64,000 bases of DNA from Bacillota bacterium (lineage in GTDB: Bacteria; Bacillota; Sulfobacillia; Sulfobacillales; Sulfobacillaceae), in the NCBI GenBank assembly GCA_021784595.1, contig JAJYHT010000061.1:1-64000 (forward strand). The letters run 5' to 3'. Below, in pieces: positions 53,969-63,257 of this stretch; within the stretch, counting starts at the first letter, position 1, and each line of letters starts with the position of its first letter. The translations under genes were made by a program, and so were the position numbers. The notes under the pieces were generated by a model, which saw only the letters and a program-made list of their open reading frames with translations, was not told the DNA's origin and ran no database searches.

Positions 53969-54367
53969 GTGTCATTTCTTCGGTCGTGGGGCTATGCTAA
54001 ACAACGCTCCGTAACATCATATCAGGAACAACGCTTAAATGAATTGGTGGAGCGGTACCACCAAGTGCAACATAAAAATTTTGTTGATGAACTAGACGTG
54101 ACCCTAGCCATCCTGGGCAAAGAACTTCCCTTTAGTGAGTTGACTGTCGATGAAGCCAACCGCGTAGCGGCACATCTTAATGTCCGCATTGCTCTGTACA
54201 CATATTTTCAATCATACCTTAGGGACCCAGCGCCAGAATTCGCTGCCGAAACCCATTGGTTAGAAAAAGACCGCCAACTGCTGAACCGCGTCATCGCGCG
54301 CGCAGGGTGGGACACAGGCGAATACTTTTTACCGGCGCATCCACTGGACCAGGTGAGAAAACGATAA
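53969..54367 (+). CDS. small protein coupled to a two-component system
   Basis: About 132 residues, start GTG 53969 with SD GAGGAGG at 8 bases; the frame opens at 53906 too. Helical and charged (YQEQRLNELVERYHQVQ, THWLEKDRQLLNRVIARAGW); no domain recognised. Its stop overlaps the response-regulator start (TAATG), so the three genes form one operon. It may be an accessory of the signalling pair, but nothing in the sequence shows how. Confidence 0.6.
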   Translation: MSFLRSWGYAKQRSVTSYQEQRLNELVERYHQVQHKNFVDELDVTLAILGKELPFSELTVDEANRVAAHLNVRIALYTYFQSYLRDPAPEFAAETHWLEKDRQLLNRVIARAGWDTGEYFLPAHPLDQVRKR

Positions 54368-55038
54368 TGGAAACCGCCCGCATTCTGGTAGTGGACGACG
54401 AGCCCTCCATTCGGGAAATGCTAAACATGGGCCTGCGCCACCGAGGCTTTGTGGTGCAAGCCTGTGCCGACGCCGCCGAGGCGCTCAGCATCGTGTCGCA
54501 ATTTTCTCCTCATGCGGCGATTGTCGACGTGATGTTGCCGGGTGAAAATGGATTTCAGCTTAGCCGGCGCTTGCGCCAGGATCCCGACCTTTACATTCTG
54601 ATGCTGACCGCCCGCGATGCCGTGGCGGATCGAGTTCAGGGTCTAGAGGGAGGGGCCGACGACTACCTTATCAAGCCTTTTGACTTTGACGAATTAGTTG
54701 CCCGTCTCCGGGCTGGTCTGCGTCGCGTGCGAAAAGAAGAGACCGATGTCTGGCGTTATCAGGACTTGTCTATGGACGATGCCAGCCACCGTGTGCAACG
54801 GGGACAAGCTCCCATCAATTTGACGGCCAAAGAATATGAATTGCTGCGATATTTGATGTTAAATCCTGGCATCGTTCTGTCGAAGACCCAAATTTTGCAA
54901 CATGTGTGGGGTTACGATTATATCGGCGACGATAACTTAGTGGAAGTCCATATCTCTAGTCTGCGCGATAAGGTACAAGATTACGACAAAACCATTATCC
55001 AAACCGTGCGGGGTTTTGGCTATCGTTTAGGTGTTTGA
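54367..55038 (+). CDS. OmpR-family response regulator
   Basis: 223 residues. Receiver domain with acidic pocket VVDDEP, phospho-acceptor Asp54 in AIVDVMLPG and Lys in LIKPFDF; C-terminal winged helix (LTAKEYELLRYLMLNPG, VHISSLRDKV, IIQTVRGFGYRL). Controlled by the kinase that follows; the target genes are unknown, although the exported protein downstream is a candidate. The stop overlaps the kinase start (TGATG). Confidence 0.93.
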   Translation: METARILVVDDEPSIREMLNMGLRHRGFVVQACADAAEALSIVSQFSPHAAIVDVMLPGENGFQLSRRLRQDPDLYILMLTARDAVADRVQGLEGGADDYLIKPFDFDELVARLRAGLRRVRKEETDVWRYQDLSMDDASHRVQRGQAPINLTAKEYELLRYLMLNPGIVLSKTQILQHVWGYDYIGDDNLVEVHISSLRDKVQDYDKTIIQTVRGFGYRLGV

Positions 55039-56426
55039 TGCACGCTAAGAGGACGCTTACGGACCAGTTGATTGGACGTCAAATATTGTTGCTGGCCTTG
55101 CTGGTGTTTTTTATTGCTGTAAGCCAGTACATCATATTGCGCGCAGTCTTGCTCTCGACCGAGGCACGATCTTTGCATCAGGAAATCGCAGTGTTGGCCC
55201 CCATCATCCACCATCAGCTCATCTCCCATGGACAACCCAAGTTTCAGTCCTTGGCCAGTATTTTAAGTGCCCGCCTTACCGCGTCTGGCATCAATCTCAT
55301 CATAGCCGACAATGCGGGACAAGTGGTCTCCACTTCAGCCCGATTAATTGGGCCCACTCCTCCGCCGGTAGTATCGGGACATTACTTTTTATGGCAGGGA
55401 TATTTGGTCGTCACCAGCAAGCTCGGCGATCCGTTTTTTTCCGAGGGGCGCATGTGGCTCTTGACTCCGATGGAACCCATCCACCACATCTTGGACCGCG
55501 ACCTCTTACTAGTAGGGGCTCTAGGAGCCCTTATGCTGGCCATTGCCGCTTGGATCGGATCCCTGCTGGTGCGAAAGAGCCTAATGCCATTGGAACAAAT
55601 CCGTGCCAGTACAGCCCGGATAGCGCACGGAGACATTGGCCATACCACTCAGATTGCTGACGCCCCTGCGGAATTGGCCGAACTTGGAGACGCCATCAAC
55701 ACCATGTCACTCGCCATCAAAGATCTCTTCGACCAGGAAAAGCTACTGGCAGAGCAAATGCGCCGCTTCGTGGCCGATGCCTCCCACGAGCTCCGTACGC
55801 CCCTTACCGCCATCAATGGCTTTCTTTCCATTATACATCATGGGGATCTAAGCCCCGAGGAACAACAACAGGGTTTGGCCACCATCCGTTACGAAGGGCA
55901 AAGGATGGCCCGATTGGTCAATCAATTGCTGACCTTGTCGCGAATCGATACCGCCCCCAACACCGCAGTGGCGCCGGTGCCTTTAGACCTCCAACAATGG
56001 GTGGCAAACGTCAAGCCTATGCTGGCGACCTTAGCTCAACCCCACATTTTGGACTATCACGTAAAACCAGTCACAGTATCAGCCGATCCTGATCGGCTGA
56101 CCGAAATCCTCCTCAACTTGGTCGAAAATGCATCTCGCTACTCACCCACCGAAGCCCACATCGAAATTGTGATTCATGCGGATTCCACACACGGCATTGT
56201 GGAAGTGAAAGACCGAGGTCCAGGGATAGCCGAAAGCGATTTGCCGCATATTTTTGACCGGTTTTATCGCAGTGACCAAGCGCGCACCTCATCCTCGGGA
56301 GGAACCGGTCTGGGTCTGTCCATTGTGTTCGCGCTTGTGCATGCCCAAGGTGGCAAAGTAGAGGTTGCCAATCGACCGGCTCCTCAACATGGCGCCGTAT
56401 TCCGCGTAATCCTGCCTTTGGCCTAA
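55038..56426 (+). CDS. sensor histidine kinase
   Basis: 462 residues. Two membrane helices (about 13-34 and 155-178) flank an extracellular sensor region of about 115 residues. A HAMP linker follows, then the H-box VADASHELRTPL with His250, and ATP-binding motifs NLVENASRYSP, DRGPGI and GTGLGLSIV. The signal sensed is unknown. Confidence 0.93.
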   Translation: MHAKRTLTDQLIGRQILLLALLVFFIAVSQYIILRAVLLSTEARSLHQEIAVLAPIIHHQLISHGQPKFQSLASILSARLTASGINLIIADNAGQVVSTSARLIGPTPPPVVSGHYFLWQGYLVVTSKLGDPFFSEGRMWLLTPMEPIHHILDRDLLLVGALGALMLAIAAWIGSLLVRKSLMPLEQIRASTARIAHGDIGHTTQIADAPAELAELGDAINTMSLAIKDLFDQEKLLAEQMRRFVADASHELRTPLTAINGFLSIIHHGDLSPEEQQQGLATIRYEGQRMARLVNQLLTLSRIDTAPNTAVAPVPLDLQQWVANVKPMLATLAQPHILDYHVKPVTVSADPDRLTEILLNLVENASRYSPTEAHIEIVIHADSTHGIVEVKDRGPGIAESDLPHIFDRFYRSDQARTSSSGGTGLGLSIVFALVHAQGGKVEVANRPAPQHGAVFRVILPLA

Positions 56427-56519
56427 TCTTCAAGCAATCTTTAGTCTAACTTGGGATGAGCTTCAGCATCGTGTGGCAGACTAATTGACGGATTTCACCA
56501 ATCCAAGGAGGATTTGCCT

Positions 56520-57497
56520 ATGAAAACACGAACCCTGATTCCGATATTGACCGGTGTCGCTACGTGCAGTGTATTGGTTTTGGGCGCCACGTCTTTTGCT
56601 GCCAGTCCACCCAAAACCCAGACTGTCCACAGCTCACAATCCAAGATCGCCTGGGGCCACCATCGGCGGGCCATGAAACGTCACCTTAGCCAGGTGACCC
56701 AGGTGACTTCCACGACGGTCACGGTCCAAAGATCGGGTGGAAAGAGCCAAACCTTAAACCTGTCCGCGCTGCGGGTGCGCGCGGGAATCTACCCCGCCTC
56801 ATCAAGCCTTTTAGCTGTCGGACAGCGGGTTTTGGTATGCGACGTCAAATCGGCATCGCCCCAGTTGATTGTAATTCCCGTAGCGCATGGAGTGCTCACT
56901 CAAACAAACGGCAGTTGGACAGTGGTCAACTCCAAAGAGACGATCACCTTAAAGGGAGCGCCACAGCAATTGATGGGACTTTCAGCGCTGGCGCCCAACA
57001 AACACGTGATGGTGTTCGGACAAAAGAGTGGTACCACGGTAGTCCCCAATGTCATCGCGGCCCGTCCCCAACGCATGGAGGGCACCGTGGTCTCAAACCA
57101 AAACGGCACCCTTACGGTTAAAACCAAAACCAATGCCAGCCTTGTGATTAACGAAGCCAATCTGCCTATGGCAAAATGGCTGGCTAAGATTCCCGTTGGA
57201 CACCATGTGGTGGTCGTGATGGATCCCCTGACACAAAAGCCATTGGCGGTAATGCCTAGACATCACGATAAAATGGCTCGAATGGGCCGCTTTGCGGTGG
57301 GCAAGCTGACTTCGGACACCTCTCAAGCATTGGTGTTGCAAAATCCACTGGGCTCACAGACGGTTCCGTTATCAGGAACCACCGTAAATGTGGTGTGGAA
57401 AAACCATCCCAATGCCTCGCTGTCTTCAGTTCCTCTAGGCACTCCACTATTGGTTCACCGTACTGGTGCCCATGCCTTGGAGATACGGGTGTTTTAA
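56520..57497 (+). CDS. exported protein with DUF5666-like repeats
   Basis: About 325 residues with a clear signal peptide (LIPILTGVATCSVLVLGATSFAA). The mature part contains repeats of the type GTVVSNQNGTLTVKT with a following short beta element, reminiscent of DUF5666 OB-like repeats. It is rich in basic residues and lacks catalytic motifs. SD AAGGAGG lies before ATG 56520. It follows the two-component system in the same direction, 93 bases downstream, so it may be a target or an accessory (inference). Confidence 0.6.
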   Translation: MKTRTLIPILTGVATCSVLVLGATSFAASPPKTQTVHSSQSKIAWGHHRRAMKRHLSQVTQVTSTTVTVQRSGGKSQTLNLSALRVRAGIYPASSSLLAVGQRVLVCDVKSASPQLIVIPVAHGVLTQTNGSWTVVNSKETITLKGAPQQLMGLSALAPNKHVMVFGQKSGTTVVPNVIAARPQRMEGTVVSNQNGTLTVKTKTNASLVINEANLPMAKWLAKIPVGHHVVVVMDPLTQKPLAVMPRHHDKMARMGRFAVGKLTSDTSQALVLQNPLGSQTVPLSGTTVNVVWKNHPNASLSSVPLGTPLLVHRTGAHALEIRVF

Positions 57498-57523
57498 CCC
57501 TTCTTGCCAGAAAAAATCACTCA

Positions 57524-57570
57524 GTACAAAAGAGATGGACAGTCAAACAGGCTGTTTATCTCTTTTGTAC
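57524..57570. terminator. long hairpin after the DUF5666-like gene
   Basis: GTACAAAAGAGAT (57524-57536) pairs perfectly with ATCTCTTTTGTAC (57558-57570), with an inner partly paired loop. The T-runs lie inside the stem, not after it, so efficient intrinsic termination is not certain. It separates two convergent genes. Confidence 0.6.
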
Positions 57571-57624
57571 GACTGCTCGAATTCCAGATAAGTTCATTGG
57601 AAGAATGTCACACACAAGGGCTAG

Positions 57625-58050
57625 TTACTTCTCACTTGTGGGTCGAGCCGCACGTTTAGCTTGCACCATGGCTAAGAAATCCTCTTTCGGCAAGCAAAAT
57701 CTTTCGTGCCAACCCTCTCCAATTAGATCGAGGTCATCGTGCACCTCAATTTGAAATCGGATTTTTTGTCGATCTACTGCGGTGACAGTCGCCCGGGCAG
57801 TGACCTGAAATCCAAGCGGGGTAAGTTTTAAGTGTTTGAAATCTGCCAGAGTGCCCAGAGTCACCCAATCTTTGGGAAGCGCACTCGATAAGGCTCGGTC
57901 GGCCGCGATTTCCATGAGGTCCAGCAACATCGGAGTAGCCAACACCATGACCCCGTCATTGCCCAACGCATCCGCTAGATGCTCTGGCCCCACTACCCAA
58001 CTTGCCACTCCCTGCGCCCCTACTTGGGGTGAAAACTCCGATGCCTTCAT
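57625..58050 (-). CDS. hotdog-fold thioesterase (FlK-like)
   Basis: 141 residues resembling the stand-alone thioesterase group with FlK (fluoroacetyl-CoA thioesterase): MVLATPMLLDLMEIAADRAL, GTLADFKHLKLTPLGFQVTA and the final EGWHERFCLPKEDFL. His and Glu residues at these positions fit a catalytic triad of that fold. The real acyl-CoA substrate is unknown. SD GGAGTGAG is 7 bases upstream. Monocistronic. Confidence 0.78.
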   Translation of the reverse strand: MKASEFSPQVGAQGVASWVVGPEHLADALGNDGVMVLATPMLLDLMEIAADRALSSALPKDWVTLGTLADFKHLKLTPLGFQVTARATVTAVDRQKIRFQIEVHDDLDLIGEGWHERFCLPKEDFLAMVQAKRAARPTSEK

Positions 58051-58338
58051 AGTCTCACTCCTTCACTCTTACAAATCGCGTCATCTTATAACCCAAATGA
58101 TCTCTTTCCACTATCGAGACTGCAGAGTTGGCACCGTTGCCACAAAATGATGGCAGTCTTCGCCCAATCGGGGATCCCCGGTTGGGAGCGGGCATCACAA
58201 TCCGACCCTTGGGGTACATGGCCAAATATTCCGTAAGTAGATTGAGGACAGGCGGCGGGCGCTCACTAAGCATCCCGCCCGCTCCAATCACATCCTCAGT
58301 TCACGAATAGTGACAAAGCCGCAGCCCATGGCCTTGCC

Positions 58339-58545
58339 TCAGACAACCTGGTAGCCAGCCTCAGCCACAGCTTTTTTCAATGCTTCTACACTTGCTACCG
58401 CCGCGTCATATGTCACTTTGGCATCATTCTTCTCCAAACTGACATTAGCTGCCTTAACTCCAGGTACCGCTTTTAAAGCGTTGGTAACCGTCATCACACA
58501 ATGGTTGCATGTCATGCCTACAATCCCCAACTCAATCTTTTCCAT
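58339..58545 (-). CDS. copZ: copper chaperone CopZ
   Basis: 68-residue HMA domain with the metal site GMTCNHC. It carries Cu(I) and hands it to CopA, encoded directly upstream. The C-terminal fold ends AEAGYQVV as in other CopZ proteins. Fits the csoR-copA-copZ operon order. Confidence 0.92.
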   Translation of the reverse strand: MEKIELGIVGMTCNHCVMTVTNALKAVPGVKAANVSLEKNDAKVTYDAAVASVEALKKAVAEAGYQVV

Positions 58546-58569
58546 CGAAACTAATCCCCTTCCGTATGA

Positions 58570-60984
58570 TTATTCCCCTAAGATGTTCTCCGGCAATTCT
58601 ACCCTCATTTGCCGCAATGCGAGAGAATTTGTTACAACCGACACTGAGCTAAAGGCCATGGCCGCCCCGGCAATCATCGGCGACAGAATGCCAAACACCG
58701 CCAACGGAATACCCACCATATTGTAGAACAGTGCCCAAAAGAGGTTTTGACGAATTTTGGCCATCGTTTGTCTTCCAACTACCACTGCACGCCGAATGCC
58801 ATCCACCTCAGGACGAATCAAGGTTACATCGGCGGTTTCCACGGCAATGTCGCTTCCTTGGCCGACAGCTATCCCAATATAGGCTTTAGCTAATGCAGGT
58901 GCGTCGTTTATTCCATCACCCACCATAGCTGCACGGCGGTTGCGACGCGTCCATTGGGCAACCAGTTGCGCTTTGTCAGCAGGCGAAAGTTCCGCATGGA
59001 CCCGAAAAATGCCCACTTTGCGCGCCACCGCCTGGGCCGCAGCCCGCCGGTCTCCTGTCAGCATGGCCACCTCGAGTCCCATCGCACGCAAGTTAGCAAT
59101 CGCCTCTTTGGCATCATCCCGCACCTGGTCTGCAATCGCAATCATACCTATCAGATCCCTTTCGCGCGCCACGAAAACAACGGTGCACCCTTGCTGTTCC
59201 CACTCGTTAATGGCATCTTGCATCTTCCCCAAAGGCGCCCAGGAGACCCCGTAGGCGTCAAGCAGCGTTCGGTTTCCCAGCAAAACCATCTGGCCGTGGC
59301 TATCTTCCCCCACGATGCCCTGTCCTGGTTCTTGATAAATGCCACTAATCTCGGGCCATTGGTCTGTTCCAGGTGCCGCCTTTAAGATCGCTTTAGCCAA
59401 TGGATGGTTGGCTTGCGACTCCAGGGCAGCGGCCAACCCGAGCGTAGTGACTGCTGTGTTATCCTTACCCATGGCCACCACGTCCAAAACCTCTGGCTGC
59501 CCACGAGTAAGTGTCCCAGTTTTGTCCAGCGCAATCCATTTGACCTGGCTCATCCGCTCCAAGGCCTCACCGCTGCCAAACAAGACTCCGTGGCGTGCTC
59601 CTACGCCTGACCCAACCATCACGGCCGTGGGAGTGGCCAAACCCAATGCACACGGACAAGCCACCACCAAAACCGCCACCGCATGAAGGAGAGCGGCCGA
59701 CCAATTTCCCGTCAATCCCCCGGTCGTAATCAGAGTGAGTAAGGCGACCGCCATCACAGTGGGCACGAAAATATTGACTATGCGATCGGCGAAGCGTTGG
59801 ATGGGTGCCTTGGAGGACTGAGCTTCTTCGACCAGACGCACAATGCCTGCCAAAAGAGTATCTTCTCCAACTTTTGCCGCCCGCATCACAAACCGCTGAC
59901 CGCCTTGGTTTACTGTGCCCGCCACCACATCGTGCCCTTCGTGCCGTTCTTGCAAGAGCGGCTCCCCGGTCAACAAGGATTCGTCAATAAGACCCGCCCC
60001 TTCGATAATTTGACCATCAACCGGTATCCGCGCTCCTGGCAACACCTCAATCTGATCTCCCACTACCACTTGGTCGAGAGAAGTTTCTGTCCATTGATCA
60101 CCACGGCGCACAACCGTGGTGGCGGGCCTCAACGCCAATATTTGTTGCAGCGCCTCACTGGTCCGTCCTTTGGCCATAGACTCCAGGTACTTTCCGACCA
60201 GAATCAACGTAATCACCGTGGCTGATGAGTCAAAATACAGTGGCCCGCCCACCACCATGTCATAAATAGACAAGCCCCAAGCCGACAGCGTCCCAACTGC
60301 CACTAAAACATCCATGTTGGCATTGCCATGTCTGAGATTTACCCATGCTCGCCGAGTAAAACTCCATCCTGGCCCCCACTGGACAATGCTGGCGGTGACA
60401 AACTGCAATCCACCACTGACAAATATAGCAGGACCGACCGGCAACAGCATGTGAAGCATCGCCCACCATGCCGGCAGGCTGAACACAACGGCAATCCAGA
60501 CACGCCGACGCGCCATGCGGGACTCTTTTGCCTGGGTATCCTCTCCTGCCATCGTTAAAGCGCCAATTTGTTCCATGGCGCGTTGAAGCGCTTTAGGTTC
60601 TCCCAGACCCCGCAGCACGTCGACAGTGATGATGCCTTGAGCCGCATTAGTTCGGACCTTGGACACACCAGGCAGCGCCGCCACCCTTTTTTCCCATCTA
60701 GTCCGGATTGGGGCTTCATCTAGCCCGCTGACTTGAAATCGAAGCGTCTCAGTGCGCACCTGGTATCCAATATCGGTCACGGCGCGAACAAAGTCACCAA
60801 CCTCCACCGTGGTCGGATCAAAGACAATGTTGGCTTTTTCCATCGCTAGATTGACCTCGGCAGTTGCCACTCCCGGAATATGGCGCAGTTCCTTTTCAAT
60901 GCGCAATGAGCAACTGGCACATGTCATTCCGCCAATGTCTAACGTCATCCGTTCACGATGCTCTGATGTCTCAAGTGGGGACAT
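58570..60984 (-). CDS. copA: Cu(I)-exporting P-type ATPase
   Basis: 804 residues. The first HMA domain (residues 13-80) has GMTCASC. The second (about 82-150) has lost its CxxC: the corresponding loop reads VSGLDEAPIRTR. The pump core has TGE in LLTGEPLL, the CPC metal site (VVACPCALGLATP), phosphorylation site DKTGTLT and GDGINDAPAL, and the final metal-binding YN and MxxSS residues (FYNMVG, AMAFSSVSVV). Exports copper from the cytoplasm. SD GGAGG precedes the ATG. Confidence 0.95.
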   Translation of the reverse strand: MSPLETSEHRERMTLDIGGMTCASCSLRIEKELRHIPGVATAEVNLAMEKANIVFDPTTVEVGDFVRAVTDIGYQVRTETLRFQVSGLDEAPIRTRWEKRVAALPGVSKVRTNAAQGIITVDVLRGLGEPKALQRAMEQIGALTMAGEDTQAKESRMARRRVWIAVVFSLPAWWAMLHMLLPVGPAIFVSGGLQFVTASIVQWGPGWSFTRRAWVNLRHGNANMDVLVAVGTLSAWGLSIYDMVVGGPLYFDSSATVITLILVGKYLESMAKGRTSEALQQILALRPATTVVRRGDQWTETSLDQVVVGDQIEVLPGARIPVDGQIIEGAGLIDESLLTGEPLLQERHEGHDVVAGTVNQGGQRFVMRAAKVGEDTLLAGIVRLVEEAQSSKAPIQRFADRIVNIFVPTVMAVALLTLITTGGLTGNWSAALLHAVAVLVVACPCALGLATPTAVMVGSGVGARHGVLFGSGEALERMSQVKWIALDKTGTLTRGQPEVLDVVAMGKDNTAVTTLGLAAALESQANHPLAKAILKAAPGTDQWPEISGIYQEPGQGIVGEDSHGQMVLLGNRTLLDAYGVSWAPLGKMQDAINEWEQQGCTVVFVARERDLIGMIAIADQVRDDAKEAIANLRAMGLEVAMLTGDRRAAAQAVARKVGIFRVHAELSPADKAQLVAQWTRRNRRAAMVGDGINDAPALAKAYIGIAVGQGSDIAVETADVTLIRPEVDGIRRAVVVGRQTMAKIRQNLFWALFYNMVGIPLAVFGILSPMIAGAAMAFSSVSVVTNSLALRQMRVELPENILGE

Positions 60985-60999
60985 ATACTTGCCTCCGCA

Positions 61000-61275
61000 C
61001 TACCGCTTGACGACTTTGCGGATGATGTGCATGACTTCTTGGATCGAAGCTTCGCCGTTCTGGGTCTGAATAGCATCCGTTACACAGCCGGACAAGTGGC
61101 TTTCCAGCAGAATCAACGATACCTCGTCCATCGCGCCGGTAAGCGCACTAATTTGCTGCAGAATGTCCGGGCAATACCGTCCGTCATCAACCATCTTCAT
61201 GATGCCTTTGATCTGTCCCTCGATTCGCTTCAATCGAGCCATAAGGGAATCTCGATGCTGTTCATAGGCATACAC
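61000..61275 (-). CDS. csoR: copper-sensing repressor CsoR
   Basis: 91-residue helical repressor. The copper ligands Cys35, His60 and Cys64 (RYCPDILQQ, LLESHLSGC) match Cu(I)-binding CsoR. Apo-CsoR binds DNA and copper releases it. First gene of the csoR-copA-copZ operon, 15 bases before copA; the likely start is GTG 61275. Confidence 0.93.
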   Translation of the reverse strand: MYAYEQHRDSLMARLKRIEGQIKGIMKMVDDGRYCPDILQQISALTGAMDEVSLILLESHLSGCVTDAIQTQNGEASIQEVMHIIRKVVKR

Positions 61276-61292
61276 CGCTACGGCCCCCTTAC

Positions 61293-61316
61293 ATACTGGT
61301 ACTCCCCACCAGTATA
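61293..61316 (-). promoter_or_regulatory. CsoR operator overlapping the promoter
   Basis: Inverted repeat ATACTGGT (61293-61300) and ACCAGTAT (61308-61315) with a G/C-run spacer (ACTCCCC), as in CsoR operators. On the minus strand the right arm includes TATACT (61316-61311), a good -10, about 36 bases before csoR, so binding would block transcription. Function is inferred from position. Confidence 0.7.
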
Positions 61317-61344
61317 CCCATTACGTAGACGAAAATAAAGCCCA

Positions 61345-62193
61345 TTAAAATCGACTTCGTGCTGGCCATGCCACATGCAGTGCTTGACGCTCGCGCTCAT
61401 AGATGGTGACAAACTTTTCCGCGGCCTGTTCACCTGACAACAGTTCCAGTTTACGCACTTCCAACGGATCAGCGCGACGGATGATGTCCAATTCTTCCAG
61501 CGTGGGTTGCGGCGTCACCGCGATGTCCCCCTCTGGCATCTCCAAAACAAAACCCGTCTTGGCTTGCACGTCGTCCAGCGTGATCCCGGGATGGAGCGAT
61601 TGCACCGCCATCGAACCCTGGGGTCCTGTAAAGTTGAAAACCCCGAGATCAGTGACTAAAAGGGTGGGTGCCCCCCATGGCCCCAGATACTGATCACGTT
61701 CCGGCCCATTGCCCGCACCACTGCGAAAGTCGACCTTAGCCACCACACTTCTCGGATTATGATGGAGCACGTAGTAAAAAATTTGCGACAGATGACTGGT
61801 GTCTTCGGGAATGCCCCGCGACCCCACCAAAGCTACCTTAGGCTTCTCCCAAGGACCGATTGCGCTAATATTGACGTTGCCAAACTGGTCTATTTGCGCC
61901 GGGTTAATCCATATCCGAAACAAGTCGCAGAAAATCGCATCGAAAATTTCTTCCATCGTGAGAGGAATGCCCCGTTGAACATCCGTCAAAAACTGGCCTA
62001 GGGTTAGTGTAGGTAGTGGTGTGACTTCCATCCCTGATTCCGGCGTTGCCAGCACCGCCAATTCCGGCGCGTGGGTCTTTTGAGCTACCAAGGCCGCCAA
62101 CGCGCCAAATGCAGTAACTGAACTTACCAGAACTTCTCCAGTCAAATTCTTAGCCATGGTCGCTATCATCAACTCATCCAATGAATAGTCCAT
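61345..62193 (-). CDS. CoA-transferase family, beta subunit (GctB/IpdB-like)
   Basis: 282 residues. Family I CoA-transferase beta-subunit fold: TPESGMEVTPLP, FRIWINPAQIDQFGNVNISAIG, VALVGSRGIPED, GPWGAPTLLVTDLGVFNF and SLHPGITLDDVQAKTGFVLE match the group that includes glutaconate CoA-transferase and IpdB, a steroid-ring hydrolase subunit. The CoA-accepting Glu cannot be assigned with confidence, so transferase or hydrolase activity is open. It starts 20 bases after the alpha-subunit gene and both must act together. Confidence 0.78.
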   Translation of the reverse strand: MDYSLDELMIATMAKNLTGEVLVSSVTAFGALAALVAQKTHAPELAVLATPESGMEVTPLPTLTLGQFLTDVQRGIPLTMEEIFDAIFCDLFRIWINPAQIDQFGNVNISAIGPWEKPKVALVGSRGIPEDTSHLSQIFYYVLHHNPRSVVAKVDFRSGAGNGPERDQYLGPWGAPTLLVTDLGVFNFTGPQGSMAVQSLHPGITLDDVQAKTGFVLEMPEGDIAVTPQPTLEELDIIRRADPLEVRKLELLSGEQAAEKFVTIYERERQALHVAWPARSRF

Positions 62194-62213
62194 CCTCTGC
62201 CATCTCCCTCGTT

Positions 62214-63077
62214 TTAGACATGAAGCCGAGACACGAGATGTTCACGGCCGCCGACCCGGTCTAAATATTGGTTGTGCTCAGCCCAAACCATATTGTCTTT
62301 ATAAGCGTTCCAGCGCGCGGCATCACCCGTAGCTGCGATATATTCCTCCAAGTGTTTCAGATCGGCCCGGTATTCGGGAGCACAGCCGGTAGGATGGGCA
62401 CCCCATGCAATCTCGGTGACCCCTTGGGTATGAATGCGCAGCACCTGGACATCTCGTCCAAACTTTTGCAGCTCCTCGCCATTCAAGACGCGTTCACAAG
62501 ACATAAACGTCGTTCTAGCCGCCTTTGCACACAGCACATCAATGTGTCCATCGCCCAAAATTACCCCATTCCCTCGATCATCCGCATAATTAACATGGAG
62601 CAGTGCAAAGTCAGGGTGAATTGCTGGAACGGCCACCAAAGTCTGGCTACTGAAGGGATCCTCTATGGTACGAAACGACCTATTGACATGAAGCACATCC
62701 GTACCCAGTCCCGCACGGGTAGGCAAAAACGGAACCCGCTTAATGGCGGCGTCCAATCCTGCCATAACCGTATATTCCGTCCATTCTTCAAATTCGACTT
62801 GCTGAGTCTGTCGCGCAGCACGAAAGTGGGGCGCCAAGCCTAATACTTCAAATCCCACAAAGGCATAAATCACCTTAGATACCACGCCCAAACCAATCAA
62901 CAGGTCGACTTCGGGTCCACCCACATTGACAATCAATGTGAGGTTTTTTCGTCCACTGCGAGCTAGAGCGCGCACCAAGGCCATCGGTTTGCGGGACAAA
63001 GACGATCCTCCAATAGTCACGCTGGCGCCATCGGGAATCTGGTCCACCATGGCTTGGGCAGACAACAGTTTACTCAC
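62214..63077 (-). CDS. CoA-transferase family, alpha subunit (GctA/IpdA-like)
   Basis: 287 residues from GTG 63077, where SD AGGAGGTGG is well placed; the open frame begins eight codons upstream before the SD. Segments MVDQIPDGASVTIGGSSLSR, VVSKVIYAFVGFEVLG, EFEEWTEYTVMAGLDAAIK, FLPTRAGLGTDVL and VAVPAIHPDFALLHVNYADD follow GctA/IpdA proteins. Partner of the next gene. Physiological substrate unknown; no ring-degradation genes are in the window. Confidence 0.8.
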   Translation of the reverse strand: MSKLLSAQAMVDQIPDGASVTIGGSSLSRKPMALVRALARSGRKNLTLIVNVGGPEVDLLIGLGVVSKVIYAFVGFEVLGLAPHFRAARQTQQVEFEEWTEYTVMAGLDAAIKRVPFLPTRAGLGTDVLHVNRSFRTIEDPFSSQTLVAVPAIHPDFALLHVNYADDRGNGVILGDGHIDVLCAKAARTTFMSCERVLNGEELQKFGRDVQVLRIHTQGVTEIAWGAHPTGCAPEYRADLKHLEEYIAATGDAARWNAYKDNMVWAEHNQYLDRVGGREHLVSRLHV

Positions 63078-63257
63078 AATTTCCACCTCCTGATATGTCA
63101 CTTATACATTGCTATGCCAATCTCCTTCCCAGTATGGCAAATTAATCCACCCGAGGGCAAGCCATCTATCAAGACTAGAAATTGGCGAATGAAAATCAGG
63201 GTAATTGCGCCATATGCGGTGATACTAATGCCACGTCGGTCTCATGGAGGTGAGAAT

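Noticed and set aside
58055-58291. 78-residue open frame on the minus strand before copZ
   Set aside because: There is an SD-like GGAGCGGGCGGG and a plausible ATG, but no domain, no operon position and no supporting signal, so I could not support it.
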